This document shows positions 15,491-23,965 of a stretch of 64,000 nt of DNA, piece by piece (position 1 is the stretch's first letter; every line of letters begins with the position of its first letter). Position numbers and translations under genes: made by a program. Origin of the DNA: Nitrobacter sp035546855 (lineage in GTDB: Bacteria > Pseudomonadota > Alphaproteobacteria > Rhizobiales > Xanthobacteraceae). The stretch is from contig DASZVY010000088.1 in the NCBI GenBank assembly GCA_035546855.1, positions 1-64,000 on the forward strand, given 5' to 3'. The notes below the pieces were generated by a model. That model was not told the origin of the DNA, did not search any database, and worked only from the letters and a program-made list of their open reading frames with translations.

Positions 15491-16576
15491 ATGACGGCAC
15501 CGGTCGCGGGCGGCGTGGATTGCGACCTGCATCCGGCCGTGCCCCATCTCACCAGTCTGTTGCCCTACATGAACGACTACTGGCGCGACCAGGTGACGAC
15601 GCGCGGCATGACCGACCTCTTGTCGCAGTCCTATCCGACCAACTCCCCGATCACCGGCCGCGCCGACTGGCGCCCCGCGAAAGGCAAGCCCGGCGAGAGC
15701 GTGGACGATCTGCTGAAACAGGCGCTCGATCCGTTCAAGACCGCGTTCGGGATTCTCAATCCGCTCTATGGCGTGCAACTCGTCTTCAGCGAGGACATGG
15801 CGGACGCGTTCTGCCGCGCGCTGAACGAGTGGCTGGTGAAGGAATGGCTCGACAGGGACGCGCGGCTGCGCGGCTCCATCGTCATTCCCGTCCAGAGCGT
15901 GGAAAAATCGGTGGCGGAGATCGAGCGTTGCGCGACCGACCGGCGCTTCGTGCAGGTGCTGATGCTGGTGGCGGGCGACATGCCGCTGGGAAAGCGCCCC
16001 TACTGGCCGATCTATGCCGCCTGCGAACGGCTCGGCCTGCCGATCGGCATCCACGCCGGCAGCAACTACCACAACCCGCCGACGTCGGTGGGCTGGGGCT
16101 CCTACCACATCGAGGATTATGTGGCGCAGGCGCAGGCGTTCCAGACCCAGATGACCAGCCTGATCGTCGAGGGGGTGTTCGCCAAGCATCCTAACCTGAA
16201 AATGGTGATGCTGGAATCGGGCTTCACCTGGCTGCCGTCCTATCTGTGGCGGCTGCACAAGTTCTGGCGCGGCGTGCGCATGGAGACGCCCTGGGTGGAC
16301 CGCCCGCCGGCGGAGATTGTGCGCAGCAATATCCGTTTCTCGCTGCAGCCGGTGGACGCGCCGCCGGAACCGGAGACATTAAATCGCCTGTTCGACCATA
16401 TGCAGTCGGACGAATTGCTCCTATTCTCGACCGACTATCCGCACTGGCAGTTCGACGGCGAGTCGGCGTTGCCGGCGGGCTTGTCGCCGGATCTCGTGCG
16501 CAAGATCATGATCGACAATCCGCATGCGACCTACGCCCGCCTCAAGGACGCCGTCGCGAAGGAGACGACGCCATGA
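15491..16576 (+). CDS. Amidohydrolase family 2 protein (first of tandem pair)
   Basis: This is a TIM-barrel metal-dependent hydrolase or decarboxylase of 361 aa. The start at 15491 follows GGAAGGAG. Metal-binding features are the N-terminal D-C-D-L-H-P (residues 10-15), a mid-chain IGIHAGS histidine and the C-terminal STDYPHWQFD aspartate. This pattern is typical of the ACMSD-like amidohydrolase_2 family, whose members decarboxylate aromatic or muconate-type acids. The next gene overlaps by ATGA and is a paralogue. The downstream Rieske ferredoxin suggests the set feeds an oxygenase pathway. The substrate is unknown. Confidence 0.88.
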   Translation: MTAPVAGGVDCDLHPAVPHLTSLLPYMNDYWRDQVTTRGMTDLLSQSYPTNSPITGRADWRPAKGKPGESVDDLLKQALDPFKTAFGILNPLYGVQLVFSEDMADAFCRALNEWLVKEWLDRDARLRGSIVIPVQSVEKSVAEIERCATDRRFVQVLMLVAGDMPLGKRPYWPIYAACERLGLPIGIHAGSNYHNPPTSVGWGSYHIEDYVAQAQAFQTQMTSLIVEGVFAKHPNLKMVMLESGFTWLPSYLWRLHKFWRGVRMETPWVDRPPAEIVRSNIRFSLQPVDAPPEPETLNRLFDHMQSDELLLFSTDYPHWQFDGESALPAGLSPDLVRKIMIDNPHATYARLKDAVAKETTP

Positions 16577-17682
16577 ACATGCAGTTCCGCTCAGGCGCGC
16601 AGCAGGATAACGCCAGCGCGATCAAGACCGCGATCGCCGATTGCGACATCCATCCGGCGCGCGCCACCGCGACCGAACTGTATCCGTTCCTCGCCAAACG
16701 TTGGCACGAGCATCTCGCGACCTACGGCAAGCACGCCTATCAGGGCATGATGGAAGGTCCGCCCTATCCGAAGGCGCAGCCCAACGCCTCGCGCCGCGAC
16801 GCCTATCCGCCGGAAGGCGGGCCGCAGGGCTCGTCGCTGTCGTTCATGCAGAAGCAGTTGCTCGATCCGCACAACGTCGCGCTCGGCGTGCTCAACCCGC
16901 TTAACACCGGGCAGGGCATCCGCAACCACGACCTCAGCGCGGCGTTGGCCACCGCCATCAACGACTGGCAGATCGAGAAGTGGACCAGCAAGGATTCCCG
17001 TCTCAAGGGCTCCATCGTCGTCGCCAACGAGGACGGCCCGGCCGCGGCGGCGGAAATCCGCAAGCGCGCGGGCGACCCGAATTTCGTGCAGGTGCTGCTG
17101 CTCAGCCGCAACGTCGAGCCGCTCGGGCAGCGACGCTACTGGCCGATTTACGAGGCGGCGCAGGAGGCGGGGTTGCCGGTCGGCGTGCATGCCTTCGGCT
17201 TCGGCGGCAATCCGATCACGGCGTCGGGCTGGCCGAGCTACTACATCGAGGAGATGGTCGGCCACTCGCAATGCCAGCAGACCGCGCTCGCCAGCATCGT
17301 GCTGGAGGGCGTGCTGGAAAGATTTCCCAAGTTGAAGATGGTGATGATCGAGGCCGGCTTCGGCTGGGCGCCGTCGCTGGCGTGGCGGCTCGACAAGGTA
17401 TGGGCGAAGCTGCGCAGCGAAGTGCCGCATGTGAAGCGGCCGCCGTCGGATTACATCAAGGATCAGATCTGGTGGACAACGCAGCCGATGGAAGACCCCG
17501 AGCGGCGCGAGCATCTGTTCCAGACCATCGACTGGATCGGCTGGGACAAGCTGTTGTTCGCGACCGACTATCCGCACTGGGATTTCGACGAGCCGTCGCG
17601 CGTGCTGCCGCCCGGCGTCAGCGACGAGCGTCGCGAGGCGTTCTATCTCGGCAACGCGAAGAAACTCTACGGCGTGGGGTAG
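16573..17682 (+). CDS. Amidohydrolase family 2 protein (second of tandem pair)
   Basis: This 369-aa paralogue of the preceding gene shares the motif series D-C-D-I-H-P (residues 23-28), GVHAFG, MIEAGFGW and ATDYPHWDFD. The ATG at 16573 overlaps the previous stop as ATGA, so the two are translationally coupled. Retention of both copies suggests a hetero-oligomer or two successive steps, not redundancy. An insertion rich in Pro/Arg around residues 55-80 (PPYPKAQPNASRRDAYPP) distinguishes it from the first copy. Confidence 0.88.
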   Translation: MNMQFRSGAQQDNASAIKTAIADCDIHPARATATELYPFLAKRWHEHLATYGKHAYQGMMEGPPYPKAQPNASRRDAYPPEGGPQGSSLSFMQKQLLDPHNVALGVLNPLNTGQGIRNHDLSAALATAINDWQIEKWTSKDSRLKGSIVVANEDGPAAAAEIRKRAGDPNFVQVLLLSRNVEPLGQRRYWPIYEAAQEAGLPVGVHAFGFGGNPITASGWPSYYIEEMVGHSQCQQTALASIVLEGVLERFPKLKMVMIEAGFGWAPSLAWRLDKVWAKLRSEVPHVKRPPSDYIKDQIWWTTQPMEDPERREHLFQTIDWIGWDKLLFATDYPHWDFDEPSRVLPPGVSDERREAFYLGNAKKLYGVG

Positions 17683-17750
17683 GCAAACGGCCAGCATGCC
17701 AAAGCGATCAAGGTTTAAGTGGAGGCGCGTCGTCATGGCGCAGCGCGCTC

Positions 17751-17772
17751 CCTCTCCCGCTTGCGGGGGAGG
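17751..17772. repeat. Family D half-element D1
   Basis: CCTCTCCCGC-TT-GCGGGGGAGG forms one hairpin arm of the family D repeat. The second arm, seen in D2 and D3, is missing. It lies in the 134-bp gap between the amidohydrolase pair and the Rieske protein. Confidence 0.65.
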
Positions 17773-17816
17773 TAAAGAGTCATCACCTGACGTTATTTTA
17801 CGTGGATTTTTCCAGC

Positions 17817-18230
17817 ATGGCTCGTCACGTCATTGCCCCCATCAGCGAGTTGCCGCCGGGCACGCGCAAGTTCCTCACGATCGGCGAGCGGCCGATCGCC
17901 GTCTTCAACGTCAACGGCGAGTTCTTCGGGCTGCTCAACCGCTGCCCGCATATGGGCGCGGCGTTATGTGAAGGGCCGCTGATCGGACTCGCGCAATCGA
18001 AGACGCCCGGTGAGATCGAATACACCAGGCTCGGCGAGATCGTCCGCTGCCCCTGGCACGGCTGGGAGTTCGACATCCGCACCGGCCAGTCCTACTGCGA
18101 TCCGCGCCGCTTCCGCGTGAAAGCCTACGCCGCGCATGTCGAGCCCGGCGCGAGCGTGGTGAAGGGGCCGTATGTGGCGGAGACGCTGAACGTCTCGGTC
18201 GAGAACGACTACGTCGTGGTGGAGATGTAG
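17817..18230 (+). CDS. Rieske [2Fe-2S] ferredoxin-like protein
   Basis: This small electron-transfer protein has 137 aa with one Rieske cluster site: C43-x-H45 (CPH) and C78-x2-H81 (CPWH). The spacer between the two halves is about 32 residues, longer than the usual 15-17, because of an insertion (GPLIGLAQSKTPGEIEYTRLGEI). The ATG at 17817 is not preceded by a strong Shine-Dalgarno. It follows the amidohydrolase pair in the same direction and may act as electron donor to an oxygenase encoded elsewhere. No reductase or oxygenase subunit is adjacent. Confidence 0.86.
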   Translation: MARHVIAPISELPPGTRKFLTIGERPIAVFNVNGEFFGLLNRCPHMGAALCEGPLIGLAQSKTPGEIEYTRLGEIVRCPWHGWEFDIRTGQSYCDPRRFRVKAYAAHVEPGASVVKGPYVAETLNVSVENDYVVVEM

Positions 18231-18241
18231 AGCGTATCCAC

Positions 18242-18340
18242 CGTCATTCCGGGGCGCGCGAAGCGCGAGCCCGGAATCCATAACCGCTGCAGGGAGTATG
18301 GATTCCGGGCCTGCGCCAAGAGGCGCATCCCGGAATGACG
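18242..18340. repeat. Family A palindromic element A4
   Basis: This is a compact copy. The left arm runs from CGTCATTCCGGGG to CCCGGAATCCATAA, then a 14-bp spacer, then the inverted right arm TATGGATTCCGGG to CCGGAATGACG. Each arm can fold as a hairpin. It fills the convergent junction between the Rieske gene and tcuB and may act as a bidirectional transcription barrier. Confidence 0.9.
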
Positions 18341-18348
18341 GCCTTGGA

Positions 18349-19461
18349 TTATTCGCCCGCCATCGTCTGCCGCTCGCGCGCGTAGCGCACCAGCGCGGCG
18401 TAGCGGTAGATGCCGTGAACGAATTTGCCATAGGGCATCGTGATGAACAGCGCGAACACGATGCCGAGGTGCAGCGCGAGCAGCGGCCCCATGGCGGCGG
18501 TGGCGCGGAGCGCGAGCAGCGGCAGGCCGGTCGCGCCGGTCAGGAACAGCATCAGGATGAAGGCTGTGTCCATGCCCTTGTGGCTGTCGTCGCGCATGGC
18601 GGGCAGCCGCGCTTCCTTGGCCAGCAGCAAGCCGACCGGCCCGGTCACGAGGCCGACGCCGCCGAGCGTGCCCAGAACGACGGGCAGATCCCACCAGGGA
18701 TAGGGCGCCTCGCGCGCCAGCAGGTAGTGATACAGCGTCGCCACCGACGTTGCCGCGAAGCACAGCACGAACCCGTAGAACGTCAGGTGATGAAACAGCT
18801 TGCGCCGGTCGGTCGGGCGCTCATCGGCGTTGTAGCAGCCGACCCCGCCGCCGTGGAGATAGCGCAGCTCGCCGGCGTCGCGCAGCGCCTGCAACAGCGC
18901 GCGCGGGCCCGTGGTCATGCCGACGGGTTTACCGATGTCGCGCCAGAACGCGCGCACGCCCATGACGAGCGCCAGGATCGCGTAGAGGAAGGCGGCGCTG
19001 AACAGCACCGCCATCGCATTGTGCGGCATCAGTTTGTAGAACGCGCCGGGGCCGGTGTGCACGCCATAGAGCACGGCCGGATCGGTGAAGGCGGCGAAGC
19101 CGAACACAAAGGCGGCGACGCTGAGCGCCGCGACGATGCTGATGACGAGGCCGTTGCGCGCGAACAGGCCGGCGAGGCCGCGCGGCCAGGCGTAATGCGC
19201 CCAGGACTCGGCCCGCGCGATCGCGAGCGTCTGCGGCACGTTGACGTTGAACTCGTGCGGCGGCGCAAACTGGCAGTCGGCGTAGCAGGCGCCGCAGGCG
19301 TGGCAGAGGTTGGCGAGGTAATTGAGGTCGCCGTCGGAGAAGGCGCGCCGCATCTCCATCGCCGGGAACACCGCGCACAGCCCCTCGCAGTAGCGGCAGG
19401 AGTTGCACACCGTCATCAGGCGGTCGGCTTCGCGGAGGATGCTGGTGCTAGGTCCGTGCAT
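18349..19461 (-). CDS. tcuB: Tricarballylate utilization protein TcuB (Fe-S/membrane electron transfer)
   Basis: This membrane electron-transfer protein has 370 aa and reoxidises the flavin of TcuA and passes electrons to the respiratory chain. Two cysteine clusters, C19-x2-C22-x2-C25-x3-C29 and C53-x2-C56-x2-C59-x3-C63, would bind two [4Fe-4S] centres. The rest is a set of membrane helices with conserved histidines that could ligate haem. A GAGGA element is 12-13 nt before the ATG, rather far. The gene is separated from tcuA by 224 bp containing repeat D2, so coexpression may be weaker than in the Salmonella tcuABC operon. Confidence 0.9.
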   Translation of the reverse strand: MHGPSTSILREADRLMTVCNSCRYCEGLCAVFPAMEMRRAFSDGDLNYLANLCHACGACYADCQFAPPHEFNVNVPQTLAIARAESWAHYAWPRGLAGLFARNGLVISIVAALSVAAFVFGFAAFTDPAVLYGVHTGPGAFYKLMPHNAMAVLFSAAFLYAILALVMGVRAFWRDIGKPVGMTTGPRALLQALRDAGELRYLHGGGVGCYNADERPTDRRKLFHHLTFYGFVLCFAATSVATLYHYLLAREAPYPWWDLPVVLGTLGGVGLVTGPVGLLLAKEARLPAMRDDSHKGMDTAFILMLFLTGATGLPLLALRATAAMGPLLALHLGIVFALFITMPYGKFVHGIYRYAALVRYARERQTMAGE

Positions 19462-19524
19462 GGGCGATGTCGGTCCTCGTCAATGGTCGGAGGCCGTGTC
19501 GTTGCCTCCATGCATGGCGCTCTC

Positions 19525-19643
19525 CCTCTCCCGCTTGCGGGGGAGGATTGGGGAGGGGGCAATCTCGGCAAGAGCCCCCTCCCGAACGCTCAGGCGCGCA
19601 AATGCGCTGCCGAGCGTTCGACCTCCCCCGCAAGCGGGAGAGG
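19525..19643. repeat. Family D palindromic element D2
   Basis: The left hairpin CCTCTCCCGC...GCGGGGGAGG (19525-19546) and the inverted right hairpin CCTCCCCCGC...GCGGGAGAGG (19622-19643) are separated by about 75 bp containing further partial complementarity (GAGGGGGCAATCTCGGC and its surroundings). It splits tcuA from tcuB and may form a strong RNA structure in the tcu transcript. Confidence 0.85.
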
Positions 19644-19685
19644 TTGGATATTGCCCGTTGCGGGCCAGTGCACGTCTCAAAGAGA

Positions 19686-21083
19686 CTAGTTCCGTGCATG
19701 GGCCGCCGCCTCCCGTCCGGCGACGCGGCCGAACACGCTGCCGATGGTCATGCCGATGCCCGCCGCGTAGCCCTGGCCGAGCACGTTGCCCGCCATGATC
19801 TCGCCGGCGGCGAACATGTTCGCCGAGGGCTTGCCGTCCGCCATCAGCATGCGCGCCTGCCGGTTCACGCGGGTCCCCAGATAGGTGAAGGTGATGCCCG
19901 GGCGTACCGGATAGGCCAGATAAGGCGGCGCGTCGATCCTGCGCGCCCAGTGGGTTTTCGGCGGCGTCAGGCCCTCGGTGCGGCAGTCGTCGAGAACCGT
20001 GTGGTCGAAGGTGCCGGGCTGCACCGCGGCGTTGAAGTCCGCGATGGTCTTTTCCAGCGCGGCCGGGTCGAGGCCGAGCTTTTGCGCCAGTTCCGCGACG
20101 GTGGTTCCGGCGATCGGCGGAAACAGCGTCGGCATGAAGCGCGTCACCACGCTGGAGTCGAAGACGATGTAGGCGATCTGGTCGGGTTGCGCCGCGACCA
20201 GGCGGCCCCAGATCGCATAGCGCTTCGGCCAGATGTCCTCGCCCTCGTCGTAGAAGCGCTGGGCGTGCTTGTTGACGACGATGCCGAACACCACCGAGTC
20301 ATGCCGGGTGATGATGCCGCCGTCGAATTTCGGCGCGCGGGCGTCGATCGCCACCGCATGGCATTGCGTCGGATCGCCGATCGCCTGTACGCCCTTCGCC
20401 AGCAGCATCTTCAGGACCGCCCCGCGGTTGTACGGCGTGCCGCGGATCAAAAAGTTGTCGGCGGCCGGCCCCCAGGACTCCTTCAGCCACTCGATGTTGG
20501 CCTCGAACCCGCCCGATGCGGCGACCAGCGCCGCGGCGCGCACCGCGACGTCCTGGCCGTCCTGCTTCAAGGCGGCGGACAGGAACATCCCGTCCCGGAT
20601 GTCGAGACTCGTGACTTCCGCGTCATAGAGAACCTCGACGCCGAGCCGTTCGGCGGTCAGATACAGCGCGTTCAGCATGGCGCGGCCGCCGCCGAGGAAG
20701 AACGAGTTGGTGCGCCCGAGGCTGAGCGTGCCGCCGAGCGACGGCTGCCAGCGCACGCCCTGCTCGACGATCCAGGTCAGGATCTCCTTGGACTCGCGGA
20801 TCATGAAGCGCGCCAGCTCCTCGTCGGTCTTGCCGCCGGTGACGCGCAGCAGATCCTCGAAGAACTCGTCCTCGGTGTAGGGCCCGGTGAGGATGTCGGT
20901 CGCCGCGTCGTGGGCGCAGCGCATGTTGCGGGTGTGGCGCGTATTGCCGCCGCGATAGAATTTCGGCGCGCCCTCCAGCACCAGCACCGAGGCGCCCGCC
21001 CGCCGCGCGCTGATCGCCGCGCACAGCGCGGCGTTGCCGCCCCCGATGACAAGAACGTCGTATTTGCGAGTGAGGTCGGCCAT
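19686..21083 (-). CDS. tcuA: FAD-dependent tricarballylate dehydrogenase TcuA
   Basis: This flavoprotein has 465 aa and oxidises tricarballylate to cis-aconitate, allowing its entry into the TCA cycle. It belongs to the succinate dehydrogenase/fumarate reductase flavoprotein family. The FAD motif VIGGGNAALCAA is at residues 12-23, the substrate-side GGNTRHTRNMR segment near 45-55, and the C-terminal AAGEIMAGNVLGQGYAAGIG near 430. Length and motifs match TcuA. It precedes tcuB and follows tcuC in one direction. The natural substrate could be another citrate-like tricarboxylate. Confidence 0.92.
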   Translation of the reverse strand: MADLTRKYDVLVIGGGNAALCAAISARRAGASVLVLEGAPKFYRGGNTRHTRNMRCAHDAATDILTGPYTEDEFFEDLLRVTGGKTDEELARFMIRESKEILTWIVEQGVRWQPSLGGTLSLGRTNSFFLGGGRAMLNALYLTAERLGVEVLYDAEVTSLDIRDGMFLSAALKQDGQDVAVRAAALVAASGGFEANIEWLKESWGPAADNFLIRGTPYNRGAVLKMLLAKGVQAIGDPTQCHAVAIDARAPKFDGGIITRHDSVVFGIVVNKHAQRFYDEGEDIWPKRYAIWGRLVAAQPDQIAYIVFDSSVVTRFMPTLFPPIAGTTVAELAQKLGLDPAALEKTIADFNAAVQPGTFDHTVLDDCRTEGLTPPKTHWARRIDAPPYLAYPVRPGITFTYLGTRVNRQARMLMADGKPSANMFAAGEIMAGNVLGQGYAAGIGMTIGSVFGRVAGREAAAHARN

Positions 21084-21164
21084 GCCCTGTTGTTATCGTT
21101 ATTCGGACCGAAAGCAAAATGGCCGGGTGGCGCCGATCGCCGCCGCCCGGCCGTCAACTGTTGG

Positions 21165-22475
21165 TCAGGCCGGCGCCGCCTCGCGCGTCGCCATCGCCTG
21201 GCCGCCGCGATAGACGGTCAGCGCGGCGATGATGCCGAGCACGGCAGCGCACATCAGCCAGTAGGCCGGGGAGGCCTTGTCGCCGGTGCGCGAGATCAGC
21301 CAGGTCGCCGCGAACGGCGTGAAGGTGCCGAACACGCCGGCGGCCAGCGCAAAGGCCAGCGAGAAGCACGTGGTGCGCACATGCTTCGGCACGATCTCGA
21401 CGAGGCAGCCCAGCATGGTGCCGCTATAGACGCCGAAGTAGAACGAGAACATCAGCTCGACCGCCAGCATCTTGCCGAAAGTCGGCGCGCTCACCAGCCA
21501 GTGCAGCGCGGGGTAGGCGGTGCAGAACGACAGCGCGGCGATCGCCACCAGCACCGGCTTGCGGCCGAGGCGGTCCGACACCGCGCCGCCGACCGGATTC
21601 CAGATGAAGTTGGTCACCGCCACCATCAGCGTCACCAGCAGCGCGTCCTGGGTCGAGAGTTTCAGCACGGTCCGGCCGAACGTCGGCGTATAGACGGTGA
21701 CGAAATAGAAGGTCGTGGTGGTCAGGATCGCGATCATCATGCCGAGGATGACGATGCGCCAGTTGGCGATGGCCGAGGCGAACACCTCGCTCGCCGTCGG
21801 ATGCTTTTTCATCGCGGCGAATTCCGGCGTCTCCTCCAGCGTGCGGCGCAGGAAGAACAGGAACGGAATGATGAGGCAGCCGATGAAGAACGGGATGCGC
21901 CAGCCCCACGCCGCGACCATGTCCTTCGGCATCAATTCGCTCAGCACATAGCCCAGGATCGCGGCGACGAAGATCGCGACCTGCTGGCTCGCCGACTGGA
22001 ACGAGGTGTAGAAGCCGCGATTGCCCGGCGTGGAAATCTCCGCGAGATAGACCGAGACGCCGCCGAGCTCGACGCCCGCCGAAAAGCCCTGCAGCAGGCG
22101 GCCGATCACGACGATGATCGGCGCGGCGACGCCGATGGTGGCATAGCCCGGACAGAACGCGATGGTGATCGTGCCGATCGCCATGATGGCGAGCGTGACG
22201 ATCAGGCCCTGGCGGCGGCCGATGCGGTCGATATAGGCGCCGAGCACGATGGCGCCCACCGGACGCATCAGCGCGCCGAGCCAGAACACGCCGAAGGTCT
22301 TGAGCAGGCCGGCGGTATCGTTCTCGGAAGGAAAGAAGGCGTGGCTGATGGCGGTCGCGTAGAAGCCGAACAGGAAGAAGTCGAACTGCTCGAGGAAGTT
22401 GCCGCTGGTCGCGCGCAGGATCGCACTGAGGCGCGACTTGATCTGGACGGGTTGGAGGTATTCGGTCTGGGCCAT
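21165..22475 (-). CDS. tcuC: MFS tricarboxylate:H+ symporter (TcuC/CitA type)
   Basis: This 12-helix inner-membrane symporter has 436 aa, with the start at ATG 22475 behind a GGGGAGG site. Typical metabolite:H+ symporter features are the opening GNFLEQFDFFLFGFYA, the loop-2 motif YIDRIGRRQGLI and the ETPEF segment after helix 6. It lies 81 bp upstream of tcuA in the same direction, the position of the tricarballylate carrier in known tcu loci. Citrate is an alternative cargo. Confidence 0.85.
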   Translation of the reverse strand: MAQTEYLQPVQIKSRLSAILRATSGNFLEQFDFFLFGFYATAISHAFFPSENDTAGLLKTFGVFWLGALMRPVGAIVLGAYIDRIGRRQGLIVTLAIMAIGTITIAFCPGYATIGVAAPIIVVIGRLLQGFSAGVELGGVSVYLAEISTPGNRGFYTSFQSASQQVAIFVAAILGYVLSELMPKDMVAAWGWRIPFFIGCLIIPFLFFLRRTLEETPEFAAMKKHPTASEVFASAIANWRIVILGMMIAILTTTTFYFVTVYTPTFGRTVLKLSTQDALLVTLMVAVTNFIWNPVGGAVSDRLGRKPVLVAIAALSFCTAYPALHWLVSAPTFGKMLAVELMFSFYFGVYSGTMLGCLVEIVPKHVRTTCFSLAFALAAGVFGTFTPFAATWLISRTGDKASPAYWLMCAAVLGIIAALTVYRGGQAMATREAAPA

Positions 22476-22639
22476 GATGATGTTGCCTCCCCTGCGTCCG
22501 TTGGCCGGACAGCGTTGCTTCGGCCTATGGCGACCGATGCGACAATCTGGCACGAGGCGGTGGGCTTCACCAATATGAAAACCGCGATTTCCCGTGGAAC
22601 CCTGACGTTGCGGTATCGCGGTGCTTGTCGGGGTTGCGT

Positions 22640-23557
22640 TCAGCGCCGGCGGACGCTGCGTTGCGTCTCCCGGGAAGCGGCGGTGACGAGCCATGTGTGA
22701 AAGGCGGCGAGCTTCGGAGAATCCGGTGCGCCGTCAGGGCGGACCAGATAGAACCCGGCGTCGACCGGCAGTTTGAGCGCGAAGGGCACGATCAGCCGGC
22801 CCTTGGCGATGTCGTCCTGCACATAGGACGTTCGCCCGATCGCCACGCCCATGCCGTCGACGGCGGCCTGCACGGTCATGAAGATCAGATCGAAGGAAAG
22901 ACCGGGCAGTTTCGAGATGTTTACCGGCAGGCCGACGGCGGTGAGCCAGAGCCGCCAGTCGTCGTCATTGTTGGTGCTGCTGAGCAAGGTGTGGTGTGCG
23001 AGGTCTTCGGGCTTTCGCAGCGGTTTGTTGCCTTTCAGCAGCGCCGGACTGCAGACCGGAAACATCTCGTCCGCCATCAGCCAGTCGGCGCGCAGACCCG
23101 GCCACTGCCCGCGGCCGTAGCGGATCGCCGCGTCGACGTCGCCGCCGCTGAAATCCACCAGGCTGGTCGAGGTGGTGATGCGCACGTCGATATCCGGGTG
23201 CGCCGCCTGGAAGCCGGACAGCCGCGGCAGCAGCCATTTCGCGGCGAGCGAGGCGAGCGTGCTGATCGTCAGGACGCGGCCGTCGCCTTTCCGCAGCAGC
23301 CGGTCGGTCGCAAGCCGCAGGTCGTTGAAGGCGGCGCGGATGCCGGGAAGGTACTCCTTCGCGTCCGGAGTCAAGGCGAGCGCCCGGTTCTGCCGCACGA
23401 ACAGGCGGACGCCGAGCTCCTGCTCGAGCCGGCGGATCTGGTGGCTGATCGCGGTCTGGGTCACGTTCAGTTCGGCCGCGGCCAGCGTGAAGGACAGGTG
23501 CCGGGCGGCCGCCTCGAACGCACGCAGTCCGTTCAGGGAGGGGAGCCGGGTGGCCAT
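22640..23557 (-). CDS. tcuR: LysR family regulator (TcuR/GcvA-like)
   Basis: This transcription factor has 305 aa. The helix-turn-helix is at residues 20-40 (SFTLAAAELNVTQTAISHQI), and the GcvA-type C-terminal effector domain contains YGRGQWPGL and TLLSSTNNDDDW. It is located upstream of, and in the same direction as, tcuC-tcuA-tcuB, 164 bp before tcuC. TcuR of Salmonella is a LysR protein activated by tricarballylate, so the same role is inferred from position. The 114 bp to the divergent DUF1127 gene contains no obvious operator. Confidence 0.8.
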   Translation of the reverse strand: MATRLPSLNGLRAFEAAARHLSFTLAAAELNVTQTAISHQIRRLEQELGVRLFVRQNRALALTPDAKEYLPGIRAAFNDLRLATDRLLRKGDGRVLTISTLASLAAKWLLPRLSGFQAAHPDIDVRITTSTSLVDFSGGDVDAAIRYGRGQWPGLRADWLMADEMFPVCSPALLKGNKPLRKPEDLAHHTLLSSTNNDDDWRLWLTAVGLPVNISKLPGLSFDLIFMTVQAAVDGMGVAIGRTSYVQDDIAKGRLIVPFALKLPVDAGFYLVRPDGAPDSPKLAAFHTWLVTAASRETQRSVRRR

Positions 23558-23671
23558 GCTGCCATGCTCAATCTATGAGTTCATGTCATCTGAAGCGGGG
23601 CGTAATGTCGTTTGCCGCAGTGCAAAATCGAGCAGATATTTCCCGACAGAAATTAGCCTTGGGAGATGATC

Positions 23672-23875
23672 ATGTCTACCTGCTCACAAACGACGATGAC
23701 AAATCATCATGATACGGGTGCCTGGGCCGCGCTCGGCGCGACGTTTCACGTCTGGCGCGAGCGGATTCATCAGCGCCGCGAACTGAGCCGCTGGACCGAG
23801 CGTGACGTGCATGACGTCGGCCTGTCCTGGACCGAGATCTCGCATGAAGCCGACAAGCCGTTCTGGCGGGCGTAA
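23672..23875 (+). CDS. DUF1127 domain small protein
   Basis: This Arg-rich protein of 67 aa has the DUF1127 core (WRERIHQRRELSRWTERDVHDVGLSWTEI split over residues 28-56). The start at 23672 is chosen because GGGAG is 6 nt upstream, whereas the ATG at 23666 would touch that site. DUF1127 proteins of alphaproteobacteria are small, and some bind RNA or affect phosphate and carbon metabolism; a specific role cannot be given here. The gene stands alone between tcuR and the acetyltransferase. Confidence 0.85.
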   Translation: MSTCSQTTMTNHHDTGAWAALGATFHVWRERIHQRRELSRWTERDVHDVGLSWTEISHEADKPFWRA

Positions 23876-23965
23876 ACGTCGCCAAAAAGCCGGCGCTGCC
23901 TGACGGGGGCGCCGGATCTTCCCGCCGGTCGGTCATGAAATCCCGATCATGAACGGGAGCGTCCC

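Noticed and set aside
19467..22700. Plus-strand open frame of about 1077 codons across tcuA and tcuC
   Set aside because: The minus-strand genes have recognisable FAD and MFS motifs throughout; the plus-strand product is low-complexity basic sequence, a GC-driven shadow.
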